DNA of 64,000 nucleotides from Gordonia paraffinivorans NBRC 108238 (GTDB lineage Bacteria; Actinomycetota; Actinomycetes; Mycobacteriales; Mycobacteriaceae), in the NCBI RefSeq assembly GCF_000344155.1, contig NZ_BAOQ01000024.1:1-64000 (forward strand), in the 5' to 3' direction. Made by a program: the position numbers and the translations under genes. Shown here one piece after another: positions 1 through 9,440 of the stretch. The stretch's first letter is position 1; each line of letters begins with the position of its first letter. The notes beneath the pieces are model-generated. The model made no database searches. It had not been told where the DNA came from and saw only the letters and a list, made by a program, of their open reading frames with translations.

Positions 1-50
1 GTTTCGCGCGACGCTGTCTCCTGTCCGCTGATCGGGTCCAATAGGGAGAA

Positions 51-1635
51 GTGGGCGGCGTCGCGGGAGTCCTGTGTCCGGCAAACCGGGTCGGATACGG
101 CGCGTTCTACAGTCATCTCGTGTCCGAGAACGACTTCGTGCCAGGTCATCTCTTCGTACTTCACGGCAGGATCGAGAACTTCGCGTACGACGCGGTGATC
201 GTGCCGACCGACTCGGTCTTCACCGTCGAGTCGCACTGGCGGCCCGTTGCCGGCGACGTCGACCGCGCCCGGCCAGCGGGCTGGCCTGCTCCGCCGTTCG
301 GCAGGGCTGCGACCGGGGAGTCGGTGTGGTTCATCAGCGTCGCCGACGCGCAACTGCTCACCGCAGACGAACTCGTCCGGCGCATGCGGGAGACCTTGCG
401 GCAGATCGACTCCGCTGACATCGCCAAGCCTGCCGGTCGGGCCCTGCGACGCGTCGCCCTACCGGTTCTGGGTATCGGCGCCGGCGGACTCGGGGCGCGC
501 AGGGGAGCGATCCTGCGTGAACTCCTCGCTGCGCTTCGCGAGGAAGCGGCGACGCTCGGCCTCGACATCCTGCTGGTCACCCCGGATGCCGCCGTCTTCA
601 GCGCGGCCCAGCACGCGCGTCGGAACCTGGCGGCCGGCGGGACCCCGCCACTGGGAGCTGGACGACCGGGAGATGGCGGAAGCGCGGCGGCTCGGCGGCC
701 TCGCCGCCCAGGGGCACCTCGCACTGTTCCTCGGCGCGGGAGTCAGTATGGCTGCGGGACTGCCGAGTTGGGGCGATCTGATCAAGAATCTGGGCGAGCG
801 GGTCGAAGGTGGTCTGCCGAAGGACTTCGACGGCCTCGATGCACTGGACCAGGCGGAGTTCCTCGCGACGAGGCTCGGCGGTGCGCAGGAGTTGAACCAG
901 GCCGTCATCGAGATCATCGGCAGGAGCGGCAAGATCGCCCTTGCGCACGCGCTCCTTGCCGGGATGGCTTGCGGTCACGCGGTCACCACCAACTACGACA
1001 ACCTGTACGAGCGAGCTGTCGAGGCGACGGGCCGTGCGCGCCCGAGTGTCCTGCCCTGGGAGTCCGTCGAGGAGGGGCGCCCGTGGTTGCTGAAGTTGCA
1101 CGGTGACATCGACAGAACGCCCAGCATCGTCCTCACGCGTCGGGACTTCGTCCTCTTCGACGCCAAGTCCCGGCCGGCAGGTTCGCTGCTCCAAGCCCTG
1201 CTGCTGACCAAACACGTCCTCATCATCGGAGCCTCGCTCTCCGATGGGAACGTGATCCGCCTGGCGATGGAGGTCGACGAGTACCTGCAGAAGAGCGAGG
1301 CTCGGTCCATCCGGGGAACGTTCGTCGACACCTCCGGAGTCGAAGCGCGGCAGGAACTCTGGAGGGATCAGTTCCGGTGGTTCGTCTGCGAGGGGAAGAA
1401 GCTAGAGAACCGCGTCCGACGCATGGAGATGTTCCTCGATGCGGTTGCCGCCTATGCTGCCACCGACGCGCCCTGGCTGCTGGACGAGCGGTTCGACGGT
1501 CTGCTCGACGACCGTGACCGTGGGGTCGTCGACAGTGTTCGCAGGCTCGTCGGCGAGGTCGACAATGCGTCAGCGCTGCTCGATCCCTTGAAGCTCGCCT
1601 TCAGTGCACTGGGGGCGCGCCCAGTCGGCGGCTAG
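51..1635 (+). pseudogene. SIR2-like domain protein with N-terminal extension, frameshifted
   Basis: Two overlapping frames together read as one protein. Frame one, from a GTG at 51 after AGGGAG, gives about 195 residues with a Rossmann/macro-like look (a stretch with AVIVPTDS, later LPVLGIGAGG). Near 630-655 coding sense moves to a second frame, which carries a SIR2 fold: ALFLGAGVSMAAGLPSW (nucleotide-binding GAG), TTNYDN, LKLHGD and LIIGASLSD. SIR2 proteins bind or hydrolyse NAD, and many stand-alone bacterial ones act in anti-phage defence; that role is inference here. The shift lies in the G/C run near 634-650, so a one-base indel or sequencing error is likely. The downstream part could start alone at the ATG at 674. 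It converges on the membrane-protein pair at 1721-3189. Confidence 0.62.
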
Positions 1636-1720
1636 TGGAGCCCCAGGTGTGCTTTGAGGCGCCGTTTACTTGCCGGCCGGTGGAGTGCGACTGATCCAAG
1701 AATGGAACGAGAGGACAGTC

Positions 1721-2155
1721 TCAGAGATCCCAGACCTGATCGGGATCGTCGAGCGCGGCACGGATCTGGCTGAGATCGCCCATATCCTTCAGTGGCGAAC
1801 TCTTCGCGATATCGACAACTGCTCGTACAACGTCGCTGATCACCTGCGAGTCGCCGGTTTCGATGGCGGCGTCGAGACGTTCGAACATGGCATCCGTGGT
1901 CACGCGGCGCTCGGCGAAGGCTTGGGCGAAGTAGTCGCGGAGGACGCTCTCCGCAGCCTTGATCCGCGCGATCTCTGTGTGGGCGTAAGCCTGGATACGT
2001 GCCTGTTTGGTGTTCTCGAGGGCATGGATGGTGATGCACTCTCGAGCCGCGCCGACCAGTTGATTGAGCGCGGCGAAACCCTCCAGCGCACCTGGCGTGG
2101 CCTTCTTGCGCGGTGGGATGACGTCTCCGGTCAAGGGTTTGGAACTGTCGGTCAT
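1721..2155 (-). CDS. Hypothetical protein paired with the Gly-rich membrane protein
   Basis: This 144-residue protein is mostly helical, with long charged stretches (for example HTEIARIKAAESVLRDYFAQ), and has no signal peptide or membrane segment. I do not recognise a family. Its ATG overlaps the stop of the upstream gene by 4 bases (ATGA), so the two are almost certainly cotranscribed and translationally coupled. The central part around residues 40-100 may form a coiled coil. Codon use in this pair looks less G/C-rich at third positions than in the core genes downstream, which suggests transfer. It could be a cytosolic partner or immunity-type protein for the membrane protein; that is inference. 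Confidence 0.7.
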   Translation of the reverse strand: MTDSSKPLTGDVIPPRKKATPGALEGFAALNQLVGAARECITIHALENTKQARIQAYAHTEIARIKAAESVLRDYFAQAFAERRVTTDAMFERLDAAIETGDSQVISDVVRAVVDIAKSSPLKDMGDLSQIRAALDDPDQVWDL

Positions 2156-3189
2156 GGAGTGGCTTCCTTCGCTTCGCTAGACGTCGTAGGCGAAGTGGCG
2201 CTGGTTCTCAGGTCATCTGAGTTCATCGCGCGGTACTTGATCGTCAACTGGTGGCCTTCGTCCGTCAGTTCTCCGTCCTCGTCGATCACGGGGGTTGTCG
2301 CGATATCGATTACACCCTTCACCAGAATCATGGCGCGTTGGAACAGGTGCGCATGTTTTGCCGGATCGAAGAAGACCTCCTCCAGCTCATCAACTGCACG
2401 ACTACCCTTGCGGGTGATTTCCGCGAGTAGTCTGCTCAGTTCTTCGGTCCGAGCCTCTACCGCGGATATGTGTGCGTCTGCCACATCGAGTTTCGCGATC
2501 TCGGCTTCGATCCGAGCTTTGTAGTCGAGCGCTTGGGTGACAGCCTTCTTGCCCTGTCCGTTGACGACGAAGCCCGCGACGAGTAGACCAGGGCCGATCG
2601 TTACGAAGTTGAGGGCGAGAGCTCCAAGCGCCATACCCCCGCCGCCTGCGGCGACGGCGCCGCCGCCGAGCCACGCCAGGGCTGCACTTTCAGCGGCAGC
2701 GCCTGACAATCCAGAGATTGCAGCGCCGGTGCTGGCCACTCCAAAGGTGGTGGCCGCGGCGCTGGTTGCCGCTCCTGCTCCGGCACCGGCACCGACAGAC
2801 CCGATGATTCCACGAACCCACTGAGCGACTGAGAGGTCCATCGAATGTGAACCGGAGACCAGATTCACGCTGGCCTCGATTCCATCGACGAGGAGCTTCT
2901 CGTTGTCGCGGACCTTTTTCTCGTTCCGGATCAAGAAGTCATGCATGCGCATGACGACGTCTCGAATGGCCTGTTCTTGTTGAGTCCCGTACTGCGCGAT
3001 GCGGTCGTTTACGGCAGAGGCCAAGGCCTCGCTGGCTGATCTTCGGGTTTCGTACCGCTCGCGAGTCGCGTTGAGTTCGGAGCTGGCCTTCTTCAGGTCG
3101 TAAGCACCTTTACCGCCGAGCGCGAGGCCCGCGCTTCCTGCGGCTGTACCTACAGCAATCGCGACAACCGGAATCAATGGCAAGACCAT
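2152..3189 (-). CDS. Gly/Ala-rich membrane protein with coiled coils
   Basis: This 345-residue protein starts at an ATG after a good ribosome site (AGGGAGG). Residues 1-30 form a hydrophobic helix rich in G and A. Residues 35-110 are charged and coiled-coil-like. Residues 125-215 contain glycine-zipper-like hydrophobic stretches (GSVGAGAGAGAAT, then LGGGAVAAGGGGMALGALAL). Residues 220-275 are a second charged helical region, followed by a polar tail. The order helix - coil - glycine-zipper membrane block - coil resembles membrane-perturbing effector proteins, but no named family is recognised. It is the first gene of a two-gene unit beside a SIR2 gene, so an abortive-infection type role is possible but unproven. 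Confidence 0.72.
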   Translation of the reverse strand: MVLPLIPVVAIAVGTAAGSAGLALGGKGAYDLKKASSELNATRERYETRRSASEALASAVNDRIAQYGTQQEQAIRDVVMRMHDFLIRNEKKVRDNEKLLVDGIEASVNLVSGSHSMDLSVAQWVRGIIGSVGAGAGAGAATSAAATTFGVASTGAAISGLSGAAAESAALAWLGGGAVAAGGGGMALGALALNFVTIGPGLLVAGFVVNGQGKKAVTQALDYKARIEAEIAKLDVADAHISAVEARTEELSRLLAEITRKGSRAVDELEEVFFDPAKHAHLFQRAMILVKGVIDIATTPVIDEDGELTDEGHQLTIKYRAMNSDDLRTSATSPTTSSEAKEATP

Positions 3190-3413
3190 GAGACCTCCCT
3201 TCTCTGCTCGTCAGAGTTTGACACAAGGCGGTGACAGCAGCGGTGGCCGCACGAATGGCAGCTGTACCCGAGTGAGTATCCGTTGGAGTCAACGGTGGAC
3301 AGGCTGTTGTGGGGTGCGACCCGCAGGCCAGACGGCCGAGCAGGGGATGCAGCCTTAGTCGGTTCCCGCGTCGCCTGTTGTCCTGAGTGGTCCGCTGATA
3401 GCGATGGAATGTC

Positions 3414-4076
3414 CTACGCGTACGCCGGCCGGAACACCAGCCGCGCGCCCTGGGCCTTCGCGGCGTCGCGGAAGTTCTTCAGCGCGCGGTCCATGTGGAA
3501 GTCGTTGGTGACGATCACCGCGCCGGTCGCGCCCATGCGCTTGAGCATGCGCACGGTGTTCTCGGCGTTCTGGACCGTCGACGTCGACTTGCCCTCGTTG
3601 ACCATCTGCCACACCGGGATTCCGCGGCGGATGAGGCCGACGTTCATGAACTGGGCCTCGGTGATCGGGAGCCAGTGGGTGTCGCCGCCGGAGACGATGA
3701 CGCGGTTGAAAGGATGCTGCTTGGCCAGCTTCGCGGCGTGGTTGAGTCGGCGCTTCATGATCTCGGGGGTCTGGCCGAGGACGCCGAACTTGGCCCCGAG
3801 CACGACGATGTAGCGGGTCGGCGGGCTTTCCCAGAGGAAGAGGCTGTTCCGGGTGCCGAACTCGGAGCTGCCGAAGTCGACGCTGCCGAAGTCGCCCCGG
3901 CTGATGTCGGCGCTGCCGGTGTTGCCGCTGCCGAGGTCGGAGCTGCCGAGATCGGCACTGGCAGCTGTCGATTCGATGTTCGCCACCCCGGGGTCACCGA
4001 TTCCGGAGACGGTCATGCCACCGGCGATCACTGCCACGGTCGCCGCGACCGTGGGCACGATTCTTCTCAGTCGCAT
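3414..4076 (-). CDS. YdcF/DUF218 family protein with pentapeptide repeats
   Basis: The 220-residue protein has an N-terminal signal or anchor helix (residues 5-25) and then a DUF218 domain from about residue 88 to the end. The domain shows YIVVLGAKFG at its start, VIVSGGDTHWLPITEA with the GGD motif, a conserved ENT segment and VIVTNDFHMDRA with the D-x-H pair. DUF218 proteins act at the envelope; a role in cell-wall or glycan metabolism is commonly proposed. The unusual part is residues 41-75: seven tandem five-residue units of the A(D/N)LxX kind (ADLGS, SDLGS, GNTGS, ADISR, GDFGS, VDFGS, SEFGT) between anchor and domain. A second DUF218 gene without repeats lies at 26957-27511. Confidence 0.82.
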   Translation of the reverse strand: MRLRRIVPTVAATVAVIAGGMTVSGIGDPGVANIESTAASADLGSSDLGSGNTGSADISRGDFGSVDFGSSEFGTRNSLFLWESPPTRYIVVLGAKFGVLGQTPEIMKRRLNHAAKLAKQHPFNRVIVSGGDTHWLPITEAQFMNVGLIRRGIPVWQMVNEGKSTSTVQNAENTVRMLKRMGATGAVIVTNDFHMDRALKNFRDAAKAQGARLVFRPAYA

Positions 4077-4096
4077 GTTCTCGACGGTACGTAGAA

Positions 4097-4108
4097 GTAC
4101 GGCCGTAC
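4097..4108. promoter_or_regulatory. 12-bp palindrome upstream of the YdcF gene
   Basis: GTACGGCCGTAC is a perfect palindrome 21 bases upstream of the ATG of the leftward YdcF gene (4076). Its position would suit an operator, but palindromes of this size are not rare in G/C-rich DNA and no second copy was noticed. Confidence 0.25.
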
Positions 4109-4200
4109 AGGTTTCGATGCAATAACATCTGTATCACCAGTCACTTACGTAACAACGGTGAGTGGCGGATGCCTGAGGGGATCGCCGCCCCATGAGCCGC

Positions 4201-5685
4201 TCAGGTCAGCGCGATGTACTTCACGTTCAGGTACTCGTCGATGCCCTCGGTGCCGCCCTCCCGGCCGATGCCGGACTGCTTTATGCCGCCGAAAGGCGCT
4301 GCGGCATCGGAGATCACACCGCGGTTCACCCCGACCATGCCCGACTCGAGGCGGGACGCGACGCGCATGCACCGCTCCAGGTCCCGGCTGTAGAAGTACG
4401 ACGCCAGGCCGTACTCGGTGGAGTTGGCGGCAGCGATGCCGTCGTCCTCGGCGTCGAAGGTGCTGATGACGGCGACCGGTCCGAAGATCTCCTCGCGGGT
4501 GATCGGCGCGTACGGGTCGACGTCGTCGAGAACCGTCGCGGGGTAGAAGAATCCGCGCCCTTCGGGCCGCTCTCCGCCCAGCCGCACGCGGGCGCCGTCG
4601 CTCACCGCCTGTTCGACGAGCTCGGCGACCTTGTCCCGCTGCTTGGCGTTCACCAGCGGGCCGAGCGTCACGCCGTCCCGGTAACCCGGACCCATCACGA
4701 CCTGCGACATCTTCTCGGTGAGCTTGGCGGTGAACTCCTCGACAATGCCGGACTGCACCAGGAACCGGTTGGCGGCGGTGCAGGCCTCGCCGCCGTTGCG
4801 CATCTTCGCCAGATACGCGCCTTCGACAGCGGCGTCGACGTCGGCGTCGTCGAACACCAGGAACGGGGCGTTCCCGCCCAGCTCCATCGAGGTTCGCTGC
4901 ACACGTTCGGCGGCCTGTCCCAGCAGGGTCCGGCCGACCGGGGTCGAGCCGGTGAAGCTGATCTTCTTGATCCGGTCGTCGGAGATCAGCGCCGACGACA
5001 CCGTGCTGCTCGAGCTGGTCGGCAGCACCGACAACACACCCGGCGGCAGGCCGGCCTCCGCGAACGCCTCGGCCAGCGCCAGCATGGTCAGCGGGGTCTC
5101 CCCGGCCGGCTTCACGAGCATCACGTTGCCCGCCGCGAGGGCCGGGGCGATCTTGCGCGTCCCCATGGCGAGCGGGAAGTTCCACGGCGTGATCGCCAGG
5201 CACGGTCCGACGGGCTGATGTGTCACCAGGATTCGGCCGTTGCCGGCCGGGGCCTGCGTGAACCGGCCGCCGATGCGCACCGCCTCCTCGGCGAACCAAC
5301 GCAGGAACTCGTTGCCGTACTTGGTCTCTGCACGACTGTCCGGCAGTGCGCGGCCGAGTTCGAGCGTCATCAGCATGGCGATGTCGTCGGCACGGTCGGT
5401 GAGCAACTCGAAGGTGCGGCGCAGGATCTCGCTGCGCTCGCGCGCCGGTGTCGCGGCCCAGTCGTCGGCCGCACCGGCGGCGGAGTCCAGTGCGGCGATC
5501 GCGTCGTCGGCCCCCGCGTCGGCCACCGACGTCAGGACTTCTTCGGTGGCCGGATCGAACACCTCGAACGTCTTGCCCGAGGCGGCCGGCGTCGACCGCC
5601 CGTCGATCCACAGGCCGGTCGGCACGCCGTCGAGAATCGCCTGCGGATCGAGCACGTCCTTGCTGTCGGCTTCGCTGGAGCTCAT
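4201..5685 (-). CDS. gabD: Succinate-semialdehyde dehydrogenase (NAD(P)+)
   Basis: The 494-residue protein is a full-length aldehyde dehydrogenase that should oxidise succinic semialdehyde to succinate in the cytosol. Visible family marks are ITPWNFP (cofactor site), KISFTGSTPVGR, MELGGNAPFLVFDDAD (general-base Glu), RNGGEACTAANRF with the catalytic Cys, and REEIFGPV near the C-terminus. The ELGGNAPF and GEACTAANRF stretches are typical of the GabD branch. It is monocistronic by position: YdcF lies downstream on the same strand with an intergenic region, and the SGNH gene diverges. Another semialdehyde as substrate cannot be excluded. Confidence 0.86.
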   Translation of the reverse strand: MSSSEADSKDVLDPQAILDGVPTGLWIDGRSTPAASGKTFEVFDPATEEVLTSVADAGADDAIAALDSAAGAADDWAATPARERSEILRRTFELLTDRADDIAMLMTLELGRALPDSRAETKYGNEFLRWFAEEAVRIGGRFTQAPAGNGRILVTHQPVGPCLAITPWNFPLAMGTRKIAPALAAGNVMLVKPAGETPLTMLALAEAFAEAGLPPGVLSVLPTSSSSTVSSALISDDRIKKISFTGSTPVGRTLLGQAAERVQRTSMELGGNAPFLVFDDADVDAAVEGAYLAKMRNGGEACTAANRFLVQSGIVEEFTAKLTEKMSQVVMGPGYRDGVTLGPLVNAKQRDKVAELVEQAVSDGARVRLGGERPEGRGFFYPATVLDDVDPYAPITREEIFGPVAVISTFDAEDDGIAAANSTEYGLASYFYSRDLERCMRVASRLESGMVGVNRGVISDAAAPFGGIKQSGIGREGGTEGIDEYLNVKYIALT

Positions 5686-5794
5686 GCGGCCTCACATCCT
5701 CGTCGTCGGTTGTCGCCTGCGGTTGACGCTTTTCCCACGCTACCGGCGCCGGGTGTGGTTGCCGACCGGCTTCGCGCACACGCACGATGGCGGT

Positions 5795-6727
5795 GTGGAC
5801 GAACGACGAACCGCCCGAGTCGGTCGCAGGAGAGCTGCCCTACGCGGGTTCGCAATGCTCGCGGCGGTTGCGACCCTCGCGGTCGGATGCTCGGCCGACG
5901 ACGGGCGGTCCGAGACCGACGACACCGTCACGTCCTCGGCCGCGGAGAGCAGCGCGCGCGAACCCGGCCGCGTGCGCCTGGTGAACCTCGGCGACAGCTT
6001 CGCCTCGGGGACAGGCGTGCGGCCCCTGGTCGAGGACTCGCCGATCTTCTGCCTGCGGTCGAGCCGGAACTTCGCCCACATCGTCGCCGCGGAGGACGAC
6101 TACGACCTCGTCGACGTCAGCTGCGCCGGCGCCGACACCGGCGACCTCACCGAAGCACAGTACGAAGGGGTCCCGCCGCAACTCGACGCGCTCGACGGGG
6201 ACGCCGACGTCGTCACCGTGATGATCGGCGGCAACAACGAGGGCACCTACGGTCGCGCCATCGATCTGTGCGGGCAGGCCGCCGAGGCCGATCCGCTCGG
6301 GGCGCCGTGCACCGAACGTCATGGCCGTGACCTGATCGACCCCGTGGACCGCGACATCTACCCGGCCGTGCGCGAGGCATTGCGTCAGGTGAGATCGAAG
6401 GCGCCGAGCGCGGACGTGCTGCTGATCGGCTATCCGTGGCTGGTGCCCGAGGACGGGGGCTGCTACCCGGAGATGAAGGTCGCGGCCGGCGACCTCGCGC
6501 TGCTGCGCCGGTTGCAGGTCGCGGTCAACGATGCCGGGCGTCGCGCGGCCGACGAGGAGGGCGTGCGGTTCGTCGACATGCTCGTGCCGAGCGCCGGGCA
6601 CGACGCCTGTGCCGGTCCGCAGCGGTGGATCGAGCCGATGACCGCATCGGGTCCGGGCAGGCTGCACCCCAACGCCGCGGGGCAGGAGGCGATCGCCGAA
6701 CAGGTCCGAAAGGCCCTCGCCGGATGA
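5795..6727 (+). CDS. SGNH/GDSL-family esterase lipoprotein
   Basis: I choose the GTG at 5795, which gives an Arg-rich n-region, a hydrophobic core and a lipobox (LAVGC, Cys 32), so the mature protein should be a membrane-anchored lipoprotein. Block I is NLGDSFASG (nucleophile Ser 68), block III is IGGNN and block V is GRLHPNAAG with the catalytic His, so the SGNH catalytic set is complete. Such proteins hydrolyse acyl esters on glycans or lipids at the envelope; the substrate is unknown. An ATG at 5855 would cut into the signal peptide. The six other Cys residues may form disulphides outside the cell. Divergent from gabD, upstream of hemL. Confidence 0.83.
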   Translation: MDERRTARVGRRRAALRGFAMLAAVATLAVGCSADDGRSETDDTVTSSAAESSAREPGRVRLVNLGDSFASGTGVRPLVEDSPIFCLRSSRNFAHIVAAEDDYDLVDVSCAGADTGDLTEAQYEGVPPQLDALDGDADVVTVMIGGNNEGTYGRAIDLCGQAAEADPLGAPCTERHGRDLIDPVDRDIYPAVREALRQVRSKAPSADVLLIGYPWLVPEDGGCYPEMKVAAGDLALLRRLQVAVNDAGRRAADEEGVRFVDMLVPSAGHDACAGPQRWIEPMTASGPGRLHPNAAGQEAIAEQVRKALAG

Positions 6728-6825
6728 CGCCCGGGGAGGCGTCCCTGCACACCGACCAGTGACCGGTCACACCTTTGACCAGCGGCGATTTGGGTCACCG
6801 GGTGCCGTTTGGAAGACTGTAGGCC

Positions 6826-8172
6826 GTGACTGGTACCGCTGACGCCCCCAAGGTCGAACACCCCGACACCTCCGCCGCGCTCTTCGCCCGTGCGGCCGAG
6901 GCGATCCCGGGCGGCGTCAACTCTCCGGTCCGCGCGTTCTCCGCGGTCGGCGGAACCCCGCGCTTCATCTCGAGCGCCGAGGGTTGCCGTCTGCGCGACG
7001 CCGACGGCAACACCTACGTCGACCTCGTCGCGTCGTGGGGCCCGATGATCCTGGGCCACGCCCATCCGGCCGTCGTCGAGGCCGTGCAGCGCGCCGCGTC
7101 GGGAGGGCTGTCGTTCGGCGCTCCCACCGAGGCCGAGATCGAACTCGCCGAGGAGATCATCGGCCGCGTCGACCCGGTGCAGCGCGTCCGCCTGGTCAAC
7201 TCGGGCACCGAGGCCACCATGTCGGCCATCCGCCTCGCCCGCGGTTACACCGGCCGTTCCAAGATCATCAAGTTCGCCGGCTGCTACCACGGCCACGTCG
7301 ACGCCCTGCTCGCCTCCGCCGGGTCCGGCGTCGCGACGCTCGGCCTGCCGACCAGCCCGGGCGTCACCGGGGCGTCGGCGCACGACACCCTGGTGCTGCC
7401 CTACAACGACCTCGAGGCCGTCGCGAAGGCCTTCGAGGAGCACGGCGACGACATCGCCGCGGTCATCACCGAGGCGGCCGCCGGCAACATGGGCGCCATC
7501 GCCCCGGTCGACGGCTTCAACGCGGGCCTGCGTGAACTGACCAGCCGCCACGGCGCGCTGCTCATCATGGACGAGGTGATGACGGGCTTTCGCGTCAGCC
7601 CGAGCGGCTGGTACGGACTCGAGGGCGTCGCCGGCGACCTCTACACCTTCGGCAAGGTGATGAGCGGCGGCCTTCCTGCTGCGGCGTTCGGCGGTCGTGC
7701 CGACATCATGGAGCGCCTCGCGCCCACCGGCCCCGTCTACCAGGCCGGCACCCTGTCCGGTAACCCCGTCGCGGTGGCCGCCGGACTCGCCACCCTGCGC
7801 CACGCCGACCACGACGTCTACGCCAAGCTCGACGCCAATGCCGACCGTCTCGCGACGCTGCTCACCGAGGCCCTCACCGCCGCCGGTGTCGGCCACCGCG
7901 TGCAGAAGGCGGGCAACCTGCTCAGTGTGTTCTTCACGACCGACCCGGAGATCCCGGTCTTCGACTACGCGGGCGTCAGCGCGACCGAGACCTGGAGATT
8001 CGCACCGTTCTTCCACGCGCTGCTCGAGCGCGGCGTCTATCCGCCGCCGAGTGCCTTCGAGGCCTGGTTTGTGTCCGCAGCGCTCGACGAGGATGCTTTC
8101 TCGCAGATCGCCGACGCGCTGCCCGCCGCAGCGCGTGCAGCCGCCACAGCCACCCCGGGGGACAACGCCTGA
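6826..8172 (+). CDS. hemL: Glutamate-1-semialdehyde 2,1-aminomutase
   Basis: This 448-residue PLP enzyme converts glutamate 1-semialdehyde to 5-aminolevulinate, the tetrapyrrole precursor. It has [10 protein letters not shown] at the start, the [17 protein letters not shown] phosphate-site region, MDEVMTGFR with the PLP-contact Asp, and TFGKVMSGG with the Schiff-base Lys (residue 277). Length is normal. It starts at GTG 6826. It heads a rightward run with the next gene overlapping by one base (TGATG) and the cytochrome c maturation genes following, which links haem supply with haem attachment. A palindrome GTGACCGGTCAC lies at 6759-6770 upstream. Confidence 0.95.
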   Translation: MTGTADAPKVEHPDTSAALFARAAEAIPGGVNSPVRAFSAVGGTPRFISSAEGCRLRDADGNTYVDLVASWGPMILGHAHPAVVEAVQRAASGGLSFGAPTEAEIELAEEIIGRVDPVQRVRLVNSGTEATMSAIRLARGYTGRSKIIKFAGCYHGHVDALLASAGSGVATLGLPTSPGVTGASAHDTLVLPYNDLEAVAKAFEEHGDDIAAVITEAAAGNMGAIAPVDGFNAGLRELTSRHGALLIMDEVMTGFRVSPSGWYGLEGVAGDLYTFGKVMSGGLPAAAFGGRADIMERLAPTGPVYQAGTLSGNPVAVAAGLATLRHADHDVYAKLDANADRLATLLTEALTAAGVGHRVQKAGNLLSVFFTTDPEIPVFDYAGVSATETWRFAPFFHALLERGVYPPPSAFEAWFVSAALDEDAFSQIADALPAAARAAATATPGDNA

Positions 8173-8798
8173 TGCACACGATCGTCCACATGATGCGCCA
8201 CGGAGAGGTACACAACCCGGAGGGCATCCTCTACGGTCGCCTGCCCGGCTTTCACCTCTCCGCCGACGGCCGGGCACAGGCCCAGAAGGTGGCCGACGCC
8301 CTCGCCGACCACGACATCACGGCCGTCTTCGCGTCGCCGCTGCAGCGTGCGCAGGAGACCGCGACCCCGATCGCCGCGGCCCACGGGCTCGAGATCCAGA
8401 CCAACGACGACCTCATCGAGGCCGACAACGTCTTCGAGGGCCTCAAGGTCTCGGTCGGCGACGGCGCGCTGAGCAAGCCGCGACACTGGCCCAAGCTGCG
8501 CGACCCGTTCACGCCGTCGTGGGGCGAGCCCTACATCCAGCTCGCGCACCGCATGCTGGCCGCGGCCAACAAGGCCCGCGACGCCGCGCGCGGACACGAG
8601 GCGGTGTGCGTCAGCCACCAGCTGCCCGTCTACACGCTGCGCCGGTTCCTCGAGGGCCAGCGGCTGTGGCACGACCCGCGTCGTCGCCAGTGCTCGCTCG
8701 CCTCGCTGACCAGCCTGATCTACGACGACGACGCGCTCGTCGACATCATCTACTCCGAGCCGGCCGGCGCATCCGACCCGCTGGCCACCGGAGCCTGA
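8172..8798 (+). CDS. Histidine phosphatase (phosphoglycerate mutase) family protein
   Basis: The 208-residue protein has the RHGE motif at its start (MMRHGEVHN), with His as the phospho-acceptor, ASPLQRAQETA, and VCVSHQLPVY with the second catalytic His. It belongs to the GpmB/phosphatase side of the family, where substrates vary; glycolytic mutase activity should not be assumed. The ATG shares its A with the hemL stop, so translation is coupled. The Mycobacterium tuberculosis equivalent by gene order is Rv0525. Confidence 0.88.
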   Translation: MHTIVHMMRHGEVHNPEGILYGRLPGFHLSADGRAQAQKVADALADHDITAVFASPLQRAQETATPIAAAHGLEIQTNDDLIEADNVFEGLKVSVGDGALSKPRHWPKLRDPFTPSWGEPYIQLAHRMLAAANKARDAARGHEAVCVSHQLPVYTLRRFLEGQRLWHDPRRRQCSLASLTSLIYDDDALVDIIYSEPAGASDPLATGA

Positions 8799-8810
8799 TC
8801 CGAAGGTCTG

Positions 8811-8858
8811 AGAAGAAAAGTGCGAAGGTTCCTCAGAAGAAAAGTGCGAAGGTTCCTC
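8811..8858. repeat. Perfect 24-bp tandem duplication over the TlpA-like gene start
   Basis: Positions 8811-8834 and 8835-8858 are identical. The unit contains the purine-rich ribosome site, a GTG codon and the first codons of the lipoprotein gene, so the gene has two in-frame starts (GTG 8820 and GTG 8844), each with the same upstream sequence. Because 24 is a multiple of three, the duplication only adds eight residues (VRRFLRRK) to the signal peptide n-region. Confidence 0.9.
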
Positions 8859-9440
8859 CTGCCGGCAGTGCTGTCGGCCGCCCTCATCCTGCTCGTCGGC
8901 GGCTGCAGCACCGGCGACGACGCGGTCGCGCAGGGGAACACCTTCCAGTTCGTCTCGCCCGGCGGACAGACCGTGATCACCTACGCCCCCGCCGATCGCA
9001 AGCCCATCGCCGAACTCTCGGGTGAGGATCTGGTGAGTGGGCAGCCGCTGTCGCTGTCCGACGAGAGGTTCGACGACAAGGTCGTCGTGCTCAACGTGTG
9101 GGGGTCCTGGTGCGGGCCGTGCCGCGGCGAGGCCGACGACCTCGAGCGCGTCTACGAGGGCAACCGCGACGACGGCGTCGAGTTCCTCGGCATCAACCTG
9201 CGCGATGACCGCAATTCCGCCAAGGACTTCGTCATCGACCGCAACGTCGGGTTCCCGTCGATCTACGACTTCTCCGGGCTGTCGCTGGCCGCGCTGACCA
9301 CCCCGACCTCGGTGGTCCCGACCACGATCGTCCTGGATCGCCGCCACCGTCCGGCCGCGGTCTTCCTCAAGGCCGTCTCGGACTCCGAACTCGACGCGGT
9401 CGTCAAGCGGGTCGCCGCGGAACCGGCGGGGCAATCCTGA
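8820..9440 (+). CDS. TlpA/ResA-like thiol-disulphide lipoprotein
   Basis: The protein carries a lipoprotein signal (Arg-rich n-region, hydrophobic core, lipobox LVGGC with Cys 29) and a thioredoxin-like domain with [14 protein letters not shown], the redox CxxC. By family it reduces the haem-binding CxxCH cysteines of apocytochrome c outside the membrane, taking electrons from CcdA. The TGA overlaps the ccdA ATG (TGATG). Start choice is ambiguous because a 24-bp tandem repeat provides GTG codons at 8820 and 8844; the first gives the longer, more basic n-region. The Mycobacterium tuberculosis counterpart by order is Rv0526. Confidence 0.9.
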   Translation: MRRFLRRKVRRFLLPAVLSAALILLVGGCSTGDDAVAQGNTFQFVSPGGQTVITYAPADRKPIAELSGEDLVSGQPLSLSDERFDDKVVVLNVWGSWCGPCRGEADDLERVYEGNRDDGVEFLGINLRDDRNSAKDFVIDRNVGFPSIYDFSGLSLAALTTPTSVVPTTIVLDRRHRPAAVFLKAVSDSELDAVVKRVAAEPAGQS

